Part shown: in pieces, positions 50,248 to 58,899 of the stretch
Layout: every line of letters starts with the position of its first letter
How positions within the stretch are numbered: position 1 is the stretch's first letter
Origin: Achromobacter kerstersii
Lineage (GTDB): Bacteria > Pseudomonadota > Gammaproteobacteria > Burkholderiales > Burkholderiaceae_B
Direction: 5' to 3'
Assembly: GCF_902859595.1 (NCBI RefSeq)
Contig: NZ_CADIJQ010000012.1
Location: 62,001-126,000, forward strand
Length of the DNA: 64,000 nucleotides
The notes under the pieces: model-generated
Told to the model about the DNA's origin: nothing
The model's input: only the letters and a program-made list of their open reading frames with translations
The model's database searches: none
Translations under genes and position numbers: made by a program

Positions 50248-51330
50248 TCAGATGTCGTCGCCCAGCGCCGCCAGCTGCTCGGCCTGATGCTCGGCAATCA
50301 GCGCACCGGTCAGTTCTTCCAGATCGCCTTCCATGATCTGTTGCAGCTTGTACAGCGTCAGGTTGATGCGGTGATCCGTCACGCGGCCCTGCGGGAAGTT
50401 ATACGTGCGGATGCGCTCGGAGCGGTCACCCGTGCCGATCAGGCTCTTGCGTTCGGCGGCTTCCTTGCTTTGCCGTTCGCGCGTTTCCTTGTCTTTCAGG
50501 CGCGCGGCCAGCACCTGCATGGCCTTGTCCTTGTTGCGATGCTGCGAGCGGTCGTCCTGGCATTCCACCACCAGGCCCGTCGGCAAGTGCGTGATACGCA
50601 CGGCCGAATCGGTCTTGTTGATGTGCTGGCCGCCCGCGCCGCTGGCGCGGAACGTGTCGATGCGCAGGTCATTCGCATTGATGACGATCTCCGACATCTC
50701 GTCGGCTTCCGCCATGATCGCCACGGTGCAGGCCGACGTATGGATGCGGCCCTGCGCTTCGGTCGCCGGCACGCGCTGCACGCGGTGCGCGCCGGACTCG
50801 AACTTCAGGCGGCCATAGGCGCCATCGCCATCGATACGCGCAATCACTTCCTTGTAGCCGCCCAGTTCCGATGCGCTTTCCGACATCAGCTCAACGCGCC
50901 AGCCACGCGTTTCCGCATAGCGTGAATACATGCGCAGCAGGTCGCCGGAGAACAGCGCGCTTTCGTCGCCGCCCGTGCCCGCGCGGATTTCCAGGAACAC
51001 GCTGCGGCCATCGTTGGGGTCACGCGGCAGCAGCAACAGCTGCAACGCGCTTTCCAGGCTTTCCAGCTTGCCGCGGCCCGACTTGATCTCGTCTTCGGCC
51101 ATCGCCTTCATGTCGGGGTCCGACAGCATTTCCTGCGCCGTCGCCAGGTCTTCCTCGGTTCGGGCAAACGCGGTGAAGGCCTCGACCACGGGTTCCAGCT
51201 CGGCGCGTTCGCGCGAGAGCTTGCGGAAACGGTCCATATCGGACGCGGTTTCCGGTTGGGCGAGCAACGCGTCCACCTCGGTCAGGCGGTGACACAGATG
51301 CTCCAGCCGGCTACGCATGGAAGATTTCAT
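50248..51330 (-). CDS. prfA: Peptide chain release factor 1
   Basis: RF1 of 360 aa, reading UAA and UAG. The stop-codon recognition motif is VPATEAQGRIHTSA and the catalytic motif is SGAGGQHINKTDSA, whose glutamine is the PrmC target. Starting at the ATG at 51330 gives exactly the usual RF1 length; an upstream in-frame start would add 14 residues. Confidence 0.97.
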   Translation of the reverse strand: MKSSMRSRLEHLCHRLTEVDALLAQPETASDMDRFRKLSRERAELEPVVEAFTAFARTEEDLATAQEMLSDPDMKAMAEDEIKSGRGKLESLESALQLLLLPRDPNDGRSVFLEIRAGTGGDESALFSGDLLRMYSRYAETRGWRVELMSESASELGGYKEVIARIDGDGAYGRLKFESGAHRVQRVPATEAQGRIHTSACTVAIMAEADEMSEIVINANDLRIDTFRASGAGGQHINKTDSAVRITHLPTGLVVECQDDRSQHRNKDKAMQVLAARLKDKETRERQSKEAAERKSLIGTGDRSERIRTYNFPQGRVTDHRINLTLYKLQQIMEGDLEELTGALIAEHQAEQLAALGDDI

Positions 51331-51360
51331 GGGGGAATGACCAAAGAGAAAACAGGAATA

Positions 51361-51387
51361 GCGGGCGCCCACAAGACGAACGCCCGC
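51361..51387 (-). repeat. Hairpin between hemA and prfA
   Basis: GCGGGCG (51361-51367) and CGCCCGC (51381-51387) pair perfectly. It lies in the 84-bp gap between hemA and prfA and may modulate read-through. Confidence 0.4.
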
Positions 51388-51414
51388 CAGGAGGCGGGAC
51401 GTGGGACAGATTCG

Positions 51415-52689
51415 CTAACGGCGGGAGTCGCGGCCGGGGAACAGGCGCGGCATCCACGCAAGCAGCTGCTTGCGCTCGTCGCCTTCGCTGCGGTTCAACG
51501 CCGCCAGCGGGCCGTGCAGATATTTTTGCGTCAGGCCGTGGGCCAGTTGTTCCAGCACGGCTTCGGGCGATTCGCCACGCGCCAGCATGCGGCGCGCACG
51601 TTCGAGTTCGGCGGCGCGGACGTCTTCGGCGGCCTGATGCAGGTCGCGGATGACGGGCACCACTTCGCGGGATTGCATCCAGTGCATGAAGCCCTGGACG
51701 CGGGTTTCGATGATGGCTTCGGCTTGCACCACGGCCGCGCGGCGCGCGTCGGTGCCGGTCTGCACCAGGCGGCCCAGATCATCCACCGAATACAGATAGA
51801 CGTCGTCCAGGCGGCCGACTTCGGGTTCGATATCGCGCGGCACGGCCAGATCAATCATGACCATCGGGCGGTGACGGCGCAGGCGCGTGGCCCTTTCCAC
51901 CATCCCCAGACCGAGGATGGGCAAGGAGCTTGCCGTACAGGAAACGATGACGTCGAACTCGGACAGGCGGTCTGTCAGGTCAGACAGTTTCATCGTGCTG
52001 GCCGAGAACCGGTTGGCCAGCATTTCGGCGCGCTCGGCCGTGCGGTTGGCCACGACCATGCTGCGCGGACGTTGCGCGGCGAAGTGCGTGGCGCAAAGTT
52101 CGATCATTTCGCCCGCGCCGATGAAGAGCGTGCGGGCCTGGTCCAGATTGCCGAACACGCGTTCGGCCAAGCGGACGGCGGCGGCGGCCATGGACACCGA
52201 CTGCGCGCCGATCGCGGTTTGCGACCGCACTTCTTTGGCGACCGAGAACGTGCGCTGGAACATCTGATGCAGCAAGGTGCCCAACGACCCGGCTTCGCCC
52301 GCAGCGCGCACGGCGTCTTTCATCTGGCCCACGATCTGGGTTTCGCCCAGCACCATGGAATCCAGGCCGCTGGCCACGCGGAACGCGTGACGAACGGCGT
52401 CGTCTTGATGATGGCGGTACAGGTGCGGGCGCAGCGTGCCGGCGTCCAGGCGGTTGTGTTCAGCCAGCCAGGCGGGCAGTTGATCAGCGACATGGCCGTC
52501 AGCCGCGCAATAGATCTCGGTGCGATTACAGGTGGACAGGATGGCGGCTTCGCGGACGGAACCGCCGAATGCCGAACGCAGACCTTCCAGCGCGGGCTTG
52601 ACCAGATCGACGGGCATAGACACGCGTTCGCGAACCGAAACCGGCGCGGACGTGTGATTCAGACCGAAGGCAAGGACAGCTACCGACAT
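51415..52689 (-). CDS. hemA: Glutamyl-tRNA reductase
   Basis: A 424-aa NADPH enzyme that reduces glutamyl-tRNA to glutamate-1-semialdehyde, the first step of C5 tetrapyrrole synthesis. The catalytic cysteine is in AILSTCNRTEIYC; the substrate region is ASGLDSMVLGETQIVGQMKDA; the NADPH domain includes LFIGAGEMIELCATHFA. First gene of the hemA-prfA-prmC run. Confidence 0.97.
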   Translation of the reverse strand: MSVAVLAFGLNHTSAPVSVRERVSMPVDLVKPALEGLRSAFGGSVREAAILSTCNRTEIYCAADGHVADQLPAWLAEHNRLDAGTLRPHLYRHHQDDAVRHAFRVASGLDSMVLGETQIVGQMKDAVRAAGEAGSLGTLLHQMFQRTFSVAKEVRSQTAIGAQSVSMAAAAVRLAERVFGNLDQARTLFIGAGEMIELCATHFAAQRPRSMVVANRTAERAEMLANRFSASTMKLSDLTDRLSEFDVIVSCTASSLPILGLGMVERATRLRRHRPMVMIDLAVPRDIEPEVGRLDDVYLYSVDDLGRLVQTGTDARRAAVVQAEAIIETRVQGFMHWMQSREVVPVIRDLHQAAEDVRAAELERARRMLARGESPEAVLEQLAHGLTQKYLHGPLAALNRSEGDERKQLLAWMPRLFPGRDSRR

Positions 52690-52941
52690 GAGTTAGCGTT
52701 AAGAACTGCCACTAAGAACAAGGCGTTACGTCAGGGCCACCTTAAGCAACCGGGGCGGAACCCGGGCCGGGAATTTTCCGGAAACGTAACAGCGAACTGT
52801 CGAAGATTATACCCCTGCGGGTTATCCCCAGGCCAATTCACGCCCCGTCCGCGACCCTGCGTCGCACCCTGGCGTGCCATTCACCCAACACTTTGGCTCT
52901 GGCCCCTTAACCAGAAATTGTCGCGATTTTTTCTACTTGGC

Positions 52942-52970
52942 TGGCACAGGCAGAAAAAATTGTGTATAGT
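52942..52970 (+). promoter_or_regulatory. Promoter of tRNA-Phe
   Basis: A -10 box TATAGT (52965-52970) lies 17 bp after a weak -35-like TGGCAC (52942-52947), within an AT-rich stretch unlike its surroundings. Transcription would start about seven bases before the tRNA. The rest of the 52690-52983 gap holds nothing else recognisable. Confidence 0.6.
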
Positions 52971-52983
52971 TGCGGACTTCGTT

Positions 52984-53059
52984 GGCCTGGTAGCTCAGTC
53001 GGTAGAGCAGAGGATTGAAAATCCTTGTGTCGGTGGTTCGATTCCGCCCCAGGCCACCA
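52984..53059 (+). tRNA. tRNA-Phe (anticodon GAA)
   Basis: A 76-nt tRNA with CCA encoded. Acceptor stem GGCCTGG/CCAGGCC, D-loop region TAGCTCAGTCGGTAGAGC, anticodon stem-loop AGGATTGAAAATCCT with anticodon GAA, and T-arm GGTTCGATTCC. Followed by its own terminator. Confidence 0.98.
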
Positions 53060-53075
53060 ACAGATTCAAGCATTG

Positions 53076-53099
53076 AGCCCCGCCTTGGCGGGGCTTTTT
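53076..53099 (+). terminator. Intrinsic terminator after tRNA-Phe
   Basis: GCCCCGCC (53077-53084) and GGCGGGGC (53087-53094) form a perfect eight-pair stem with a TT centre, followed by five T. Confidence 0.9.
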
Positions 53100-53151
53100 G
53101 CGTTTGGCGCTGCCCTGCTTTCTAGCGCCGTCTTTCTTATCACTACGCCCT

Positions 53152-53227
53152 AATCTTGTCGAAATCTTATCGAAATCTTGTCAGGTGATAAGATTTGAGC
53201 CTTAATCTTGTCACCCTGACAAGATTA
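53152..53227. promoter_or_regulatory. Operator array upstream of fic-like gene
   Basis: Six copies of an AATCTTGTC-type half-site in 76 bp. Three direct copies start at 53152, 53163 and 53174 (11-bp period); an inverted copy GATAAGATT lies at 53187-53195. A perfect palindrome follows: TAATCTTGTCA (53203-53213), CCC, and its exact reverse complement (53217-53227). The array ends 28 bp before the Fic start. The N-terminal winged-helix of the Fic protein is the obvious candidate ligand. Confidence 0.75.
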
Positions 53228-53255
53228 GCCCCCTCCATAGGCAAGTCTCGCCCAG

Positions 53256-54635
53256 ATGACCCCACCTAGCCTCGCCAGCCTGTCACTCCGGCATGAAGCC
53301 ATGCTGCGTCAGATTCTGGCCGCCAGACGACCCATAGAACCTGGCGCACTCGAGCAAATCCTTCAAGCCTCCCGGCCCAGCATCAACCGGACCTTGCGGG
53401 ACCTCGTGGCCGCCGGCTTTCTGGAAAAACTGGGCGCGGGCCGAGCCACCCGCTACGTGGCCACCGATGCGGGCCAGTCTGCCCTGGCTGCGTTGCCGTC
53501 ACTCGCAACCGTGCCACCGCTCACTGGCCACCTGCATTGGTCACCGGCAGCCTTGCCATTGGTTCAAGCGCTACGCGCACCTTTGGGAACCCGCACTCCA
53601 GTGGGCTACGAAAGGAGCTTCGTCGCTAACTACGTTCCAAATCAGTCCAGCCTGCTGCCACCGACACTCGCCACGGACTTGTACAACGCAGGCCGAAGCC
53701 AAGATCAGCAACCGGCGGGAACGTACGCCCGCGAGGTGCTGGAGCAATTGCTTATCGACTTGTCCTGGTCATCGTCGCGCCTGGAGGGCAACAACAAAAG
53801 CTTGCTGGACACCAAGGAACTCTTCGAGCTCGGCGAGCAAGCTGGCCCCCTCGACGAAGACGCCCTGATGTTGCTGAACCACAAGAACGCCATTGAGTTC
53901 CTTGTCGACGCGGTGCCTACCGAGGGCATCACTGTGCCGGTCATCGTCGACCTGCAGGCCAAGTTGATGAGGGATCTCTTGCGGGACTCACGCGACATCG
54001 GCAGCTTCCGTCGACGTCTGGTGAATATAGATGGCTCTGTCTATACACCGAGCAACATTCCCACGTTCCTGGAAGAATCGCTGAATGACATCGTCGACAA
54101 GGCCCGCCACATTCACAACCCCGTTGAAGCGGCATTCTTCCTTTGGGTCCACGTGGCTTATCTACAGCCCTTCGCGGACGGCAACAAGCGCACAAGCCGC
54201 CTGAGCGCCAACATGCCGCTCTTGCTGCACAACTGCGCGCCCCTGTCTTTCCTGGATGTAGAGCGCACGGACTACGCCGTGGCCATGCTGGGCGTCTATG
54301 AACAGCGCAACGTCGCCGCCGCGGTGGAGTTGTTTGAATTCATTTATCGCCGATCCATTCGGAAATACAGCGTACTGCGCGCCTCTCTATCCGTCCCCGA
54401 CCCGCTTCGAGCCCGGTATCGGCAGAGCCTCAATGAGATCATGCAGTTCGTCGTCTTCTATCGCCGAACGCTGGCGGACGCGTTGCCGGAGGTTTCGGTC
54501 CAGTCTGCCGACGTTGAGGCATTGCGCGCCATCGCGAACACGGAACTGGACCACCTCGAGCAATACAACTGCGCCCGCTATAACCTGGCTAGAGGCATGA
54601 CGCAGAAGTGGATTGACGCTGGGCGGCCACGATAG
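53256..54635 (+). CDS. Fic-domain protein with N-terminal winged helix and Gln in place of the catalytic His
   Basis: A 459-aa protein. Residues ~1-85 are a winged helix-turn-helix (LRQILAARRPIEPGALEQILQASRPSINRTLRDLV). An inhibitory-helix motif [S/T]xxxE[G/N] is at SSRLEGN (Ser173, Glu177). The Fic core motif reads LQPFADGNKRTSR: the usual catalytic His of HPFx[D/E]GN is Gln304 while the rest is intact. Fic enzymes transfer AMP or other phosphate groups from nucleotides to target proteins. I recall a subfamily with LQPFxDxNKRTSRLxxN, so this may be a natural variant with altered or lost transferase activity. It is a single gene next to tRNA-Phe; the upstream operator array suggests tight self-regulation. 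Confidence 0.88.
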   Translation: MTPPSLASLSLRHEAMLRQILAARRPIEPGALEQILQASRPSINRTLRDLVAAGFLEKLGAGRATRYVATDAGQSALAALPSLATVPPLTGHLHWSPAALPLVQALRAPLGTRTPVGYERSFVANYVPNQSSLLPPTLATDLYNAGRSQDQQPAGTYAREVLEQLLIDLSWSSSRLEGNNKSLLDTKELFELGEQAGPLDEDALMLLNHKNAIEFLVDAVPTEGITVPVIVDLQAKLMRDLLRDSRDIGSFRRRLVNIDGSVYTPSNIPTFLEESLNDIVDKARHIHNPVEAAFFLWVHVAYLQPFADGNKRTSRLSANMPLLLHNCAPLSFLDVERTDYAVAMLGVYEQRNVAAAVELFEFIYRRSIRKYSVLRASLSVPDPLRARYRQSLNEIMQFVVFYRRTLADALPEVSVQSADVEALRAIANTELDHLEQYNCARYNLARGMTQKWIDAGRPR

Positions 54636-54680
54636 CCGGCAAGCCCGAAACTTCCACCCCATTGCGGGTTAACATTGCCT

Positions 54681-54757
54681 CTGCTCCGGGGTGCACGCCA
54701 GTGCTGAGAATCAGACCCGCGAACTTGACCCGGTTCATGCCGGCGTAAGAAGAGCAT
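54681..54757 (+). ncRNA. TPP (thiamine pyrophosphate) riboswitch
   Basis: The stretch matches the TPP riboswitch (THI element) consensus in order: P1 half TGCTC (54682-54686), CGGGGTGC, GTGCTGAGAATCAGACCC, GCGAACTTGACCCGG, TTCATGCCGGCGTAAGAAGAGCA, closing P1 with GAGCA (54752-54756). CTGAGA, ACCC and ATGCC-GCG are the ligand-binding core. It lies 81 bp upstream of the luxE-like start. The downstream expression platform (54758-54837) has GC-rich alternative stems (GCGC, CCTGC/GCAGG) and CCTGTACAGG but no clear T-run, so translational control is likelier. It should lower operon expression when thiamine is plentiful. Confidence 0.93.
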
Positions 54758-54837
54758 TCGCCTTGACCTGCCGCGCCTTTGCGCCGCTTGCGCAGGCGGG
54801 CTTCGGAGCTTCCCTGTACAGGAATCATCGAACGCCC

Positions 54838-55920
54838 ATGAACAACGTCGCACCGCCGGTCGCGGAACTACTCGAATTCATCGCCCAGGACGGCTGCACC
54901 GACGAGCAGTTTGATCAGCTCGCGCTGCGGCTTTTTGCCTATCAATATGGGGCCAGCGCGCCCTACCGCAGCTTCTGCCAGCGCCGTGGCGCAACCGTGC
55001 GCAATGTGAAGACGTGGAGCGATATTCCGGCCGTGCCGATCGACGCGTTCAAGGCGATGGAGTTGCGCTGTGAACCCGCGCGGCCCGACGAGCGCGTGTT
55101 CATGACCAGCGGCACGACGCGCGCCGACATGCGCGGGCGGCACTTCCATCCGCATCTGGCCGTCTACGACCTGTCCATGACGCGCAACTTCGCGGCCCGC
55201 GTCATGCAAGGCACGGCGCAACTGCCGATGGGCATCTTGTTTCCAGACGAAGTGGCGATGCCGAATTCGTCGCTGGCGCATTATCTGGCGCTGGCCAAAT
55301 CCGCCTTTGGCAGCGAAGGCAGCCGCTATTTCATGTCACCGCAGGGTATTGATCTTGACGGTTTGTGGCGCCAGCTGGAAGACGCCGAGCGCAGCGGCGA
55401 GCCTTATGCGCTGCTGGGCGCAAGCTTCAGCTTCGTGCATGTGATTGACGCCTTGCGCCGCGAAGGCCGCAAGTTCCGCCTGCCGCCGGGCAGCCGCATT
55501 CTGGATACGGGCGGCTACAAGGGCCAATCGCGCGAGCTGCCGCTGGACACGTTCTATGCGGAGCTCTCTGCGCTGCTGGGCGTGCCGCGTTCGCTGTGCA
55601 TCAACATGTACGGCATGACCGAACTCAGCACGCAGTTCTACGACAACGGCAACGCCGCCGTGCCGTCGGTGAAATCGGGGCCGCACTGGATTCGGTCGCG
55701 GCTGGTGGACCCCGCCACGGGCCGCACCGTGCCGGCGGGCGAACGCGGCATCCTCGCGCATTGCGACTTGGGCAACTTCAATTCGGTCAACACCATCCTG
55801 ACGGAAGACGTGGGCGAACCCGCCGAGGGCGGCTTCCTGCTGCTGGGCCGGGCCGAAGGCGCGCAGGCCAAGGGCTGCTCGCTGGCGGTCGAAGAGTTCA
55901 TTCAGTCGGCGCGATCATGA
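54838..55920 (+). CDS. luxE: LuxE-family acyl-protein synthetase
   Basis: A 360-aa ANL-related enzyme of the LuxE family, which activates a carboxylic acid with ATP and loads it onto its own cysteine. The phosphate loop is FMTSGTTRADMRGRH (~88-102); the aromatic/acid motif is NMYGMTELSTQFYD; the acceptor cysteine is conserved near the C terminus (AKGCSLAVEEF, Cys347), as in bioluminescence LuxE. The start is the ATG at 54838 (weak ribosome site AGGAA at long spacing); the open frame continues upstream into the riboswitch, which excludes an earlier start. First gene of a TPP-riboswitch operon; it overlaps luxC by four bases. No luxAB or luxD is present. Confidence 0.88.
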   Translation: MNNVAPPVAELLEFIAQDGCTDEQFDQLALRLFAYQYGASAPYRSFCQRRGATVRNVKTWSDIPAVPIDAFKAMELRCEPARPDERVFMTSGTTRADMRGRHFHPHLAVYDLSMTRNFAARVMQGTAQLPMGILFPDEVAMPNSSLAHYLALAKSAFGSEGSRYFMSPQGIDLDGLWRQLEDAERSGEPYALLGASFSFVHVIDALRREGRKFRLPPGSRILDTGGYKGQSRELPLDTFYAELSALLGVPRSLCINMYGMTELSTQFYDNGNAAVPSVKSGPHWIRSRLVDPATGRTVPAGERGILAHCDLGNFNSVNTILTEDVGEPAEGGFLLLGRAEGAQAKGCSLAVEEFIQSARS

Positions 55921-57377
55921 ACGTGCAACGGGTCGAGGCGGGATACCTGCCGGGGCTCGCCTCGGCTGATGTCCAATGGCATACGCTGCCGTTCGAGCAG
56001 GACGGGCAACGCGTGGACGTCGCCGTGCCGGTGCTGACGGCCGCGCAGATGCAAGCGCTTGCCCAGCGCGTCAAACGCGCCAGCGCGCAGCATCTGAAGA
56101 CGATGACGGTGTCGGAAATCATCACCATCATCGACCGCGCCATCGGCCGCCTGCTCGACCCGAACGACCCGCTGCGCCGCCAGGCCGATACGCTGCTGCC
56201 GGTCGTGACCGGCTACGACGCCGACATGGTTCGTCTGGGGCTCACCGGTTTTCTAAAGACATTCCGCGCCCCGCAGCTGCATCGTTTTGTGGCCGAAGAC
56301 TTCGCCAACCCCAAGGTGCTGGACAGCTTCCAGCCTGCGATCAAAGGCGGCGCCGTGCGCGCATACGGCCCGCAACTACTGGTGCACAGCTGGGCCGGCA
56401 ACGTGCCCGCACTCGCGTTGTGGAGCTTGATCTGCGGCCTGCTGGTGAAGGCCGGCAACATCGGAAAACTGCCTAGCGCCGAGCCGCTCTTCGCCGGCTG
56501 GTTCGCGCGTTTGCTGGCCGACGTGCACCCGCCGCTGGCTGACTGCATGGCGGTCGTCTGGTGGCGTGGCGCAGGCGATGACGACGCGTCGGCGCTGTAT
56601 GCACAGGCCGATACCGTGGTCGCCTATGGCGGCAACGACGCGCTGCACGCCATCCAGCGCCGCCTGCCGGTCACGACACGCTTTCTGGCGCACGGCCACA
56701 AGCTGGGCTTTGGCGTTGTCAGCGCAATGGCGCTGGATACACAGAAAGCCCCTGCGCTGGCGCGCCGCGCGGCGTGGGATGTCATGCGTTATGACCAGCA
56801 GGGTTGTTATTCCCCGCATGTGTTTTACGTGCAGCGCGGCGGCCGGGTGTCGCCGCGCCAATTCGCCAGCTATCTGGCGGGCGAACTGTCGAATCTGCAA
56901 CGCCGCTTTCCCCGGCGCGCGATGGACCTGGAAGAATCCGCTGCCGTGGCGAAGTGGCGGCAGTCGATCGAATGGCAGTTGCCTGCGGATGGCGCCAACG
57001 CGCTGATCGGCGACCCCGACACGGCGTGGAGCGTCGCCTATGCCGACGCGGCGCAGCCTCTGATGCCGACCGCCCTGCAACGCAGCATCGTGGTGGCGGG
57101 CATCGACACGCTGGACGACGTTGCGCCGCTCGTGGCCGCCCATCACGACTATCTGCAAACGGCGGGCGTCGCGGCGACGCCCGAAGAACTGTACCGGCTG
57201 GCCGAGCAACTGGGCGCAGCGGGCGTCACCCGCATCAGCGCCATCGGCTCGATGAGCCTGCCCGAAGCGGGCTGGCATCACGACGGCCGCTTCAATCTGC
57301 TGGACCTCGTGCGCATGACGGAAATTGAACAATCCGCCGAAACCGCCGCCGACCCGTTCGCCCCCTACGAGCCATGA
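55917..57377 (+). CDS. luxC: LuxC-family acyl-CoA/acyl-protein reductase
   Basis: A 486-aa aldehyde-dehydrogenase-fold reductase. The N-terminal ~100 residues bind substrate; the cofactor region includes SWAGNVPALALWSLICGLLVKAGNIGKLPS; the active-site cysteine is in YDQQGCYSPHVFYV (Cys297, equivalent to Cys286 of Vibrio LuxC). It reduces the acyl thioester made by LuxE to an aldehyde with NADPH. The ATG at 55917 overlaps the luxE stop; the longer open frame upstream is an out-of-frame extension inside luxE. Together LuxE and LuxC make a carboxylic-acid reductase. The substrate here is unlikely to be a fatty acid given the thiamine context. Confidence 0.88.
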   Translation: MNVQRVEAGYLPGLASADVQWHTLPFEQDGQRVDVAVPVLTAAQMQALAQRVKRASAQHLKTMTVSEIITIIDRAIGRLLDPNDPLRRQADTLLPVVTGYDADMVRLGLTGFLKTFRAPQLHRFVAEDFANPKVLDSFQPAIKGGAVRAYGPQLLVHSWAGNVPALALWSLICGLLVKAGNIGKLPSAEPLFAGWFARLLADVHPPLADCMAVVWWRGAGDDDASALYAQADTVVAYGGNDALHAIQRRLPVTTRFLAHGHKLGFGVVSAMALDTQKAPALARRAAWDVMRYDQQGCYSPHVFYVQRGGRVSPRQFASYLAGELSNLQRRFPRRAMDLEESAAVAKWRQSIEWQLPADGANALIGDPDTAWSVAYADAAQPLMPTALQRSIVVAGIDTLDDVAPLVAAHHDYLQTAGVAATPEELYRLAEQLGAAGVTRISAIGSMSLPEAGWHHDGRFNLLDLVRMTEIEQSAETAADPFAPYEP

Positions 57378-58138
57378 GCGCGGACCGGGCCATGCCTTTT
57401 CTGAACCTTGAACAGGTGGTGTACACCTACCCCGGCCGGCCGCCCATTGTGGATGGCGTCGACTGGCGGCTGGAGGCCGGTGGCGTGCATTGCCTGGTGG
57501 GGCGGAGCGGTTGCGGCAAGACGACACTGCTCAAGCTGGCTGCGGGCCTGCTGGCCCCGCAGTCGGGCCGCGTCCAGCTGTGGGACGGCACGCCCGCCAC
57601 GCCCGGCCCGCAACTGGGCTATGTGTTTCAGGCGCCGACGTTGCTGGAATGGCGCCGCGTCATCGACAACGTGCTGCTGCCCGTGTCATTGCAACGCCGG
57701 CCCCTGCCTGAAGACATCGAACGCGCGCATGCCCTGCTTGCGATGCTGGGCTTGTCCGACTACGCACAGCGCTATCCCCGCCAACTGTCTGGCGGCCAGC
57801 AAAGCCGCGTGGCGCTGGCGCGCGCGCTGATTCTTGAGCCCGCGCTGCTGCTGCTCGACGAGCCCTTCGCGGCGCTGGACGCCATTACGCGCGGCGAGCT
57901 GCAAGACGACTTGATGCGGCTGTGCCGCCTGCGCAAGACGACCGTGCTGTTCGTCACGCACGACATCAGCGAAGCCGTGTACCTGGGCGACCGCGTCGCC
58001 GTCATGCACCAGGGCCGCATGGCTGCCGACCTGCCGATCGGCCTGGCCGCGCCGCGCACGCAATCGATGCGCCACGGCGCCGCCTTCAACGCCTATTGCG
58101 CGCAGGTATTTGAATTCATGAACGGAGCGCGCGCATGA
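57374..58138 (+). CDS. thiZ: ABC transporter ATPase, ThiZ/SsuB-like (thiamine-precursor type)
   Basis: A 254-aa ATPase. Walker A GRSGCGKTT, signature LSGGQQSRVALARAL, Walker B LLLLDEPFAALD, switch FVTHDISEAVYLGDRVAVM. Typical of the nitrate/sulfonate/taurine and ThiXYZ importers; the TPP riboswitch favours the thiamine-precursor role. Overlaps luxC and the permease by four bases each. The symbol is inferred from context. Confidence 0.85.
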   Translation: MSADRAMPFLNLEQVVYTYPGRPPIVDGVDWRLEAGGVHCLVGRSGCGKTTLLKLAAGLLAPQSGRVQLWDGTPATPGPQLGYVFQAPTLLEWRRVIDNVLLPVSLQRRPLPEDIERAHALLAMLGLSDYAQRYPRQLSGGQQSRVALARALILEPALLLLDEPFAALDAITRGELQDDLMRLCRLRKTTVLFVTHDISEAVYLGDRVAVMHQGRMAADLPIGLAAPRTQSMRHGAAFNAYCAQVFEFMNGARA

Positions 58139-58899
58139 AGCCCGCCATCTCCTCCCGCCTGCTGTCGTTGGCGCTGCTGGTGTTGCTGGTGGGCGCATGG
58201 GAAGTCACCGTGCGGCAGGCCGGTATCTCGGCACTGGTGCTGCCCGCCCCCTCGGCCGTTGCGAAGACGCTGTGGACGAGTCTTGCCACCGGCTACCTCT
58301 GGCCGCACATCGGCGCGACGCTGGCCGAGATGCTGCTGGGCTTGGCGCTGGGCGGCGCCGCCGGCCTGGCGATGGGGGTGGCGCTGGCTGAATCCGCCTT
58401 GCTGGACCGCGTGTTCAAGCCCTACGTCATCGTCAGCCAGGTGGTTCCCAAGCTGGCCCTCGCGCCGCTTTTTGTGTTGTGGTTCGGCTTTGGCATGGCG
58501 CCCACCATCGTCATGACCGCGCTGATCTGCTTCTTTCCGTTGATGGAAAACACGCTCACCAGTTTGCGCCAGGTGGACCCCAACCGGCTTCAACTGTTTC
58601 GCATGCTGGGCGCATCACGCGCACAGACCTTGCTGCGGCTGAAGCTGCCCGCAGGCCTGCCCGGCATCCTGGCCGGCCTGCGCGTGGCGTTGGTGCTGGC
58701 GCTGGTGGGCGCCGTCGTCGGCGAATTCATTGGCGCCAGCCGCGGGCTGGGCGCCGTCATCATCGCCGCGCAAGGCATGATGGACACGCCGCTGATGTTC
58801 GCCGCGCTCACCGCCATTGCCGCCATCGGGCTGCTGGGCTACCAAGCCACGCTGATGCTCGAACGCCGCCTGCTGCGCCCCTACGCAGATCAATCATGA
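58135..58899 (+). CDS. thiX: ABC transporter permease, ThiX/SsuC-like
   Basis: A 254-aa inner-membrane permease with about six hydrophobic segments and the EAA loop (FRMLGASRAQTLLRLKLPAGLPGILAGLRVAL) that contacts the ATPase. Part of the BPD_transp_1 family used by ThiXYZ, SsuABC and TauABC. Coupled by ATGA overlaps to both neighbours. Confidence 0.85.
   Translation: MKPAISSRLLSLALLVLLVGAWEVTVRQAGISALVLPAPSAVAKTLWTSLATGYLWPHIGATLAEMLLGLALGGAAGLAMGVALAESALLDRVFKPYVIVSQVVPKLALAPLFVLWFGFGMAPTIVMTALICFFPLMENTLTSLRQVDPNRLQLFRMLGASRAQTLLRLKLPAGLPGILAGLRVALVLALVGAVVGEFIGASRGLGAVIIAAQGMMDTPLMFAALTAIAAIGLLGYQATLMLERRLLRPYADQS

Noticed and set aside
51256..53076. 606-codon open frame on the plus strand across prfA, hemA and tRNA-Phe
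   Set aside because: Antisense to two conserved housekeeping genes and runs through a tRNA; no recognisable domain.
53256..54635. tRNA-Phe-adjacent Fic gene as an integrated island
   Set aside because: No integrase, no direct repeat of the tRNA 3' end found downstream, and only one gene between tRNA and the next operon.
54838..57377. Bioluminescence (lux) operon
   Set aside because: luxA, luxB and luxD are absent and the operon is headed by a TPP riboswitch with an ABC importer, so light production is not supported.
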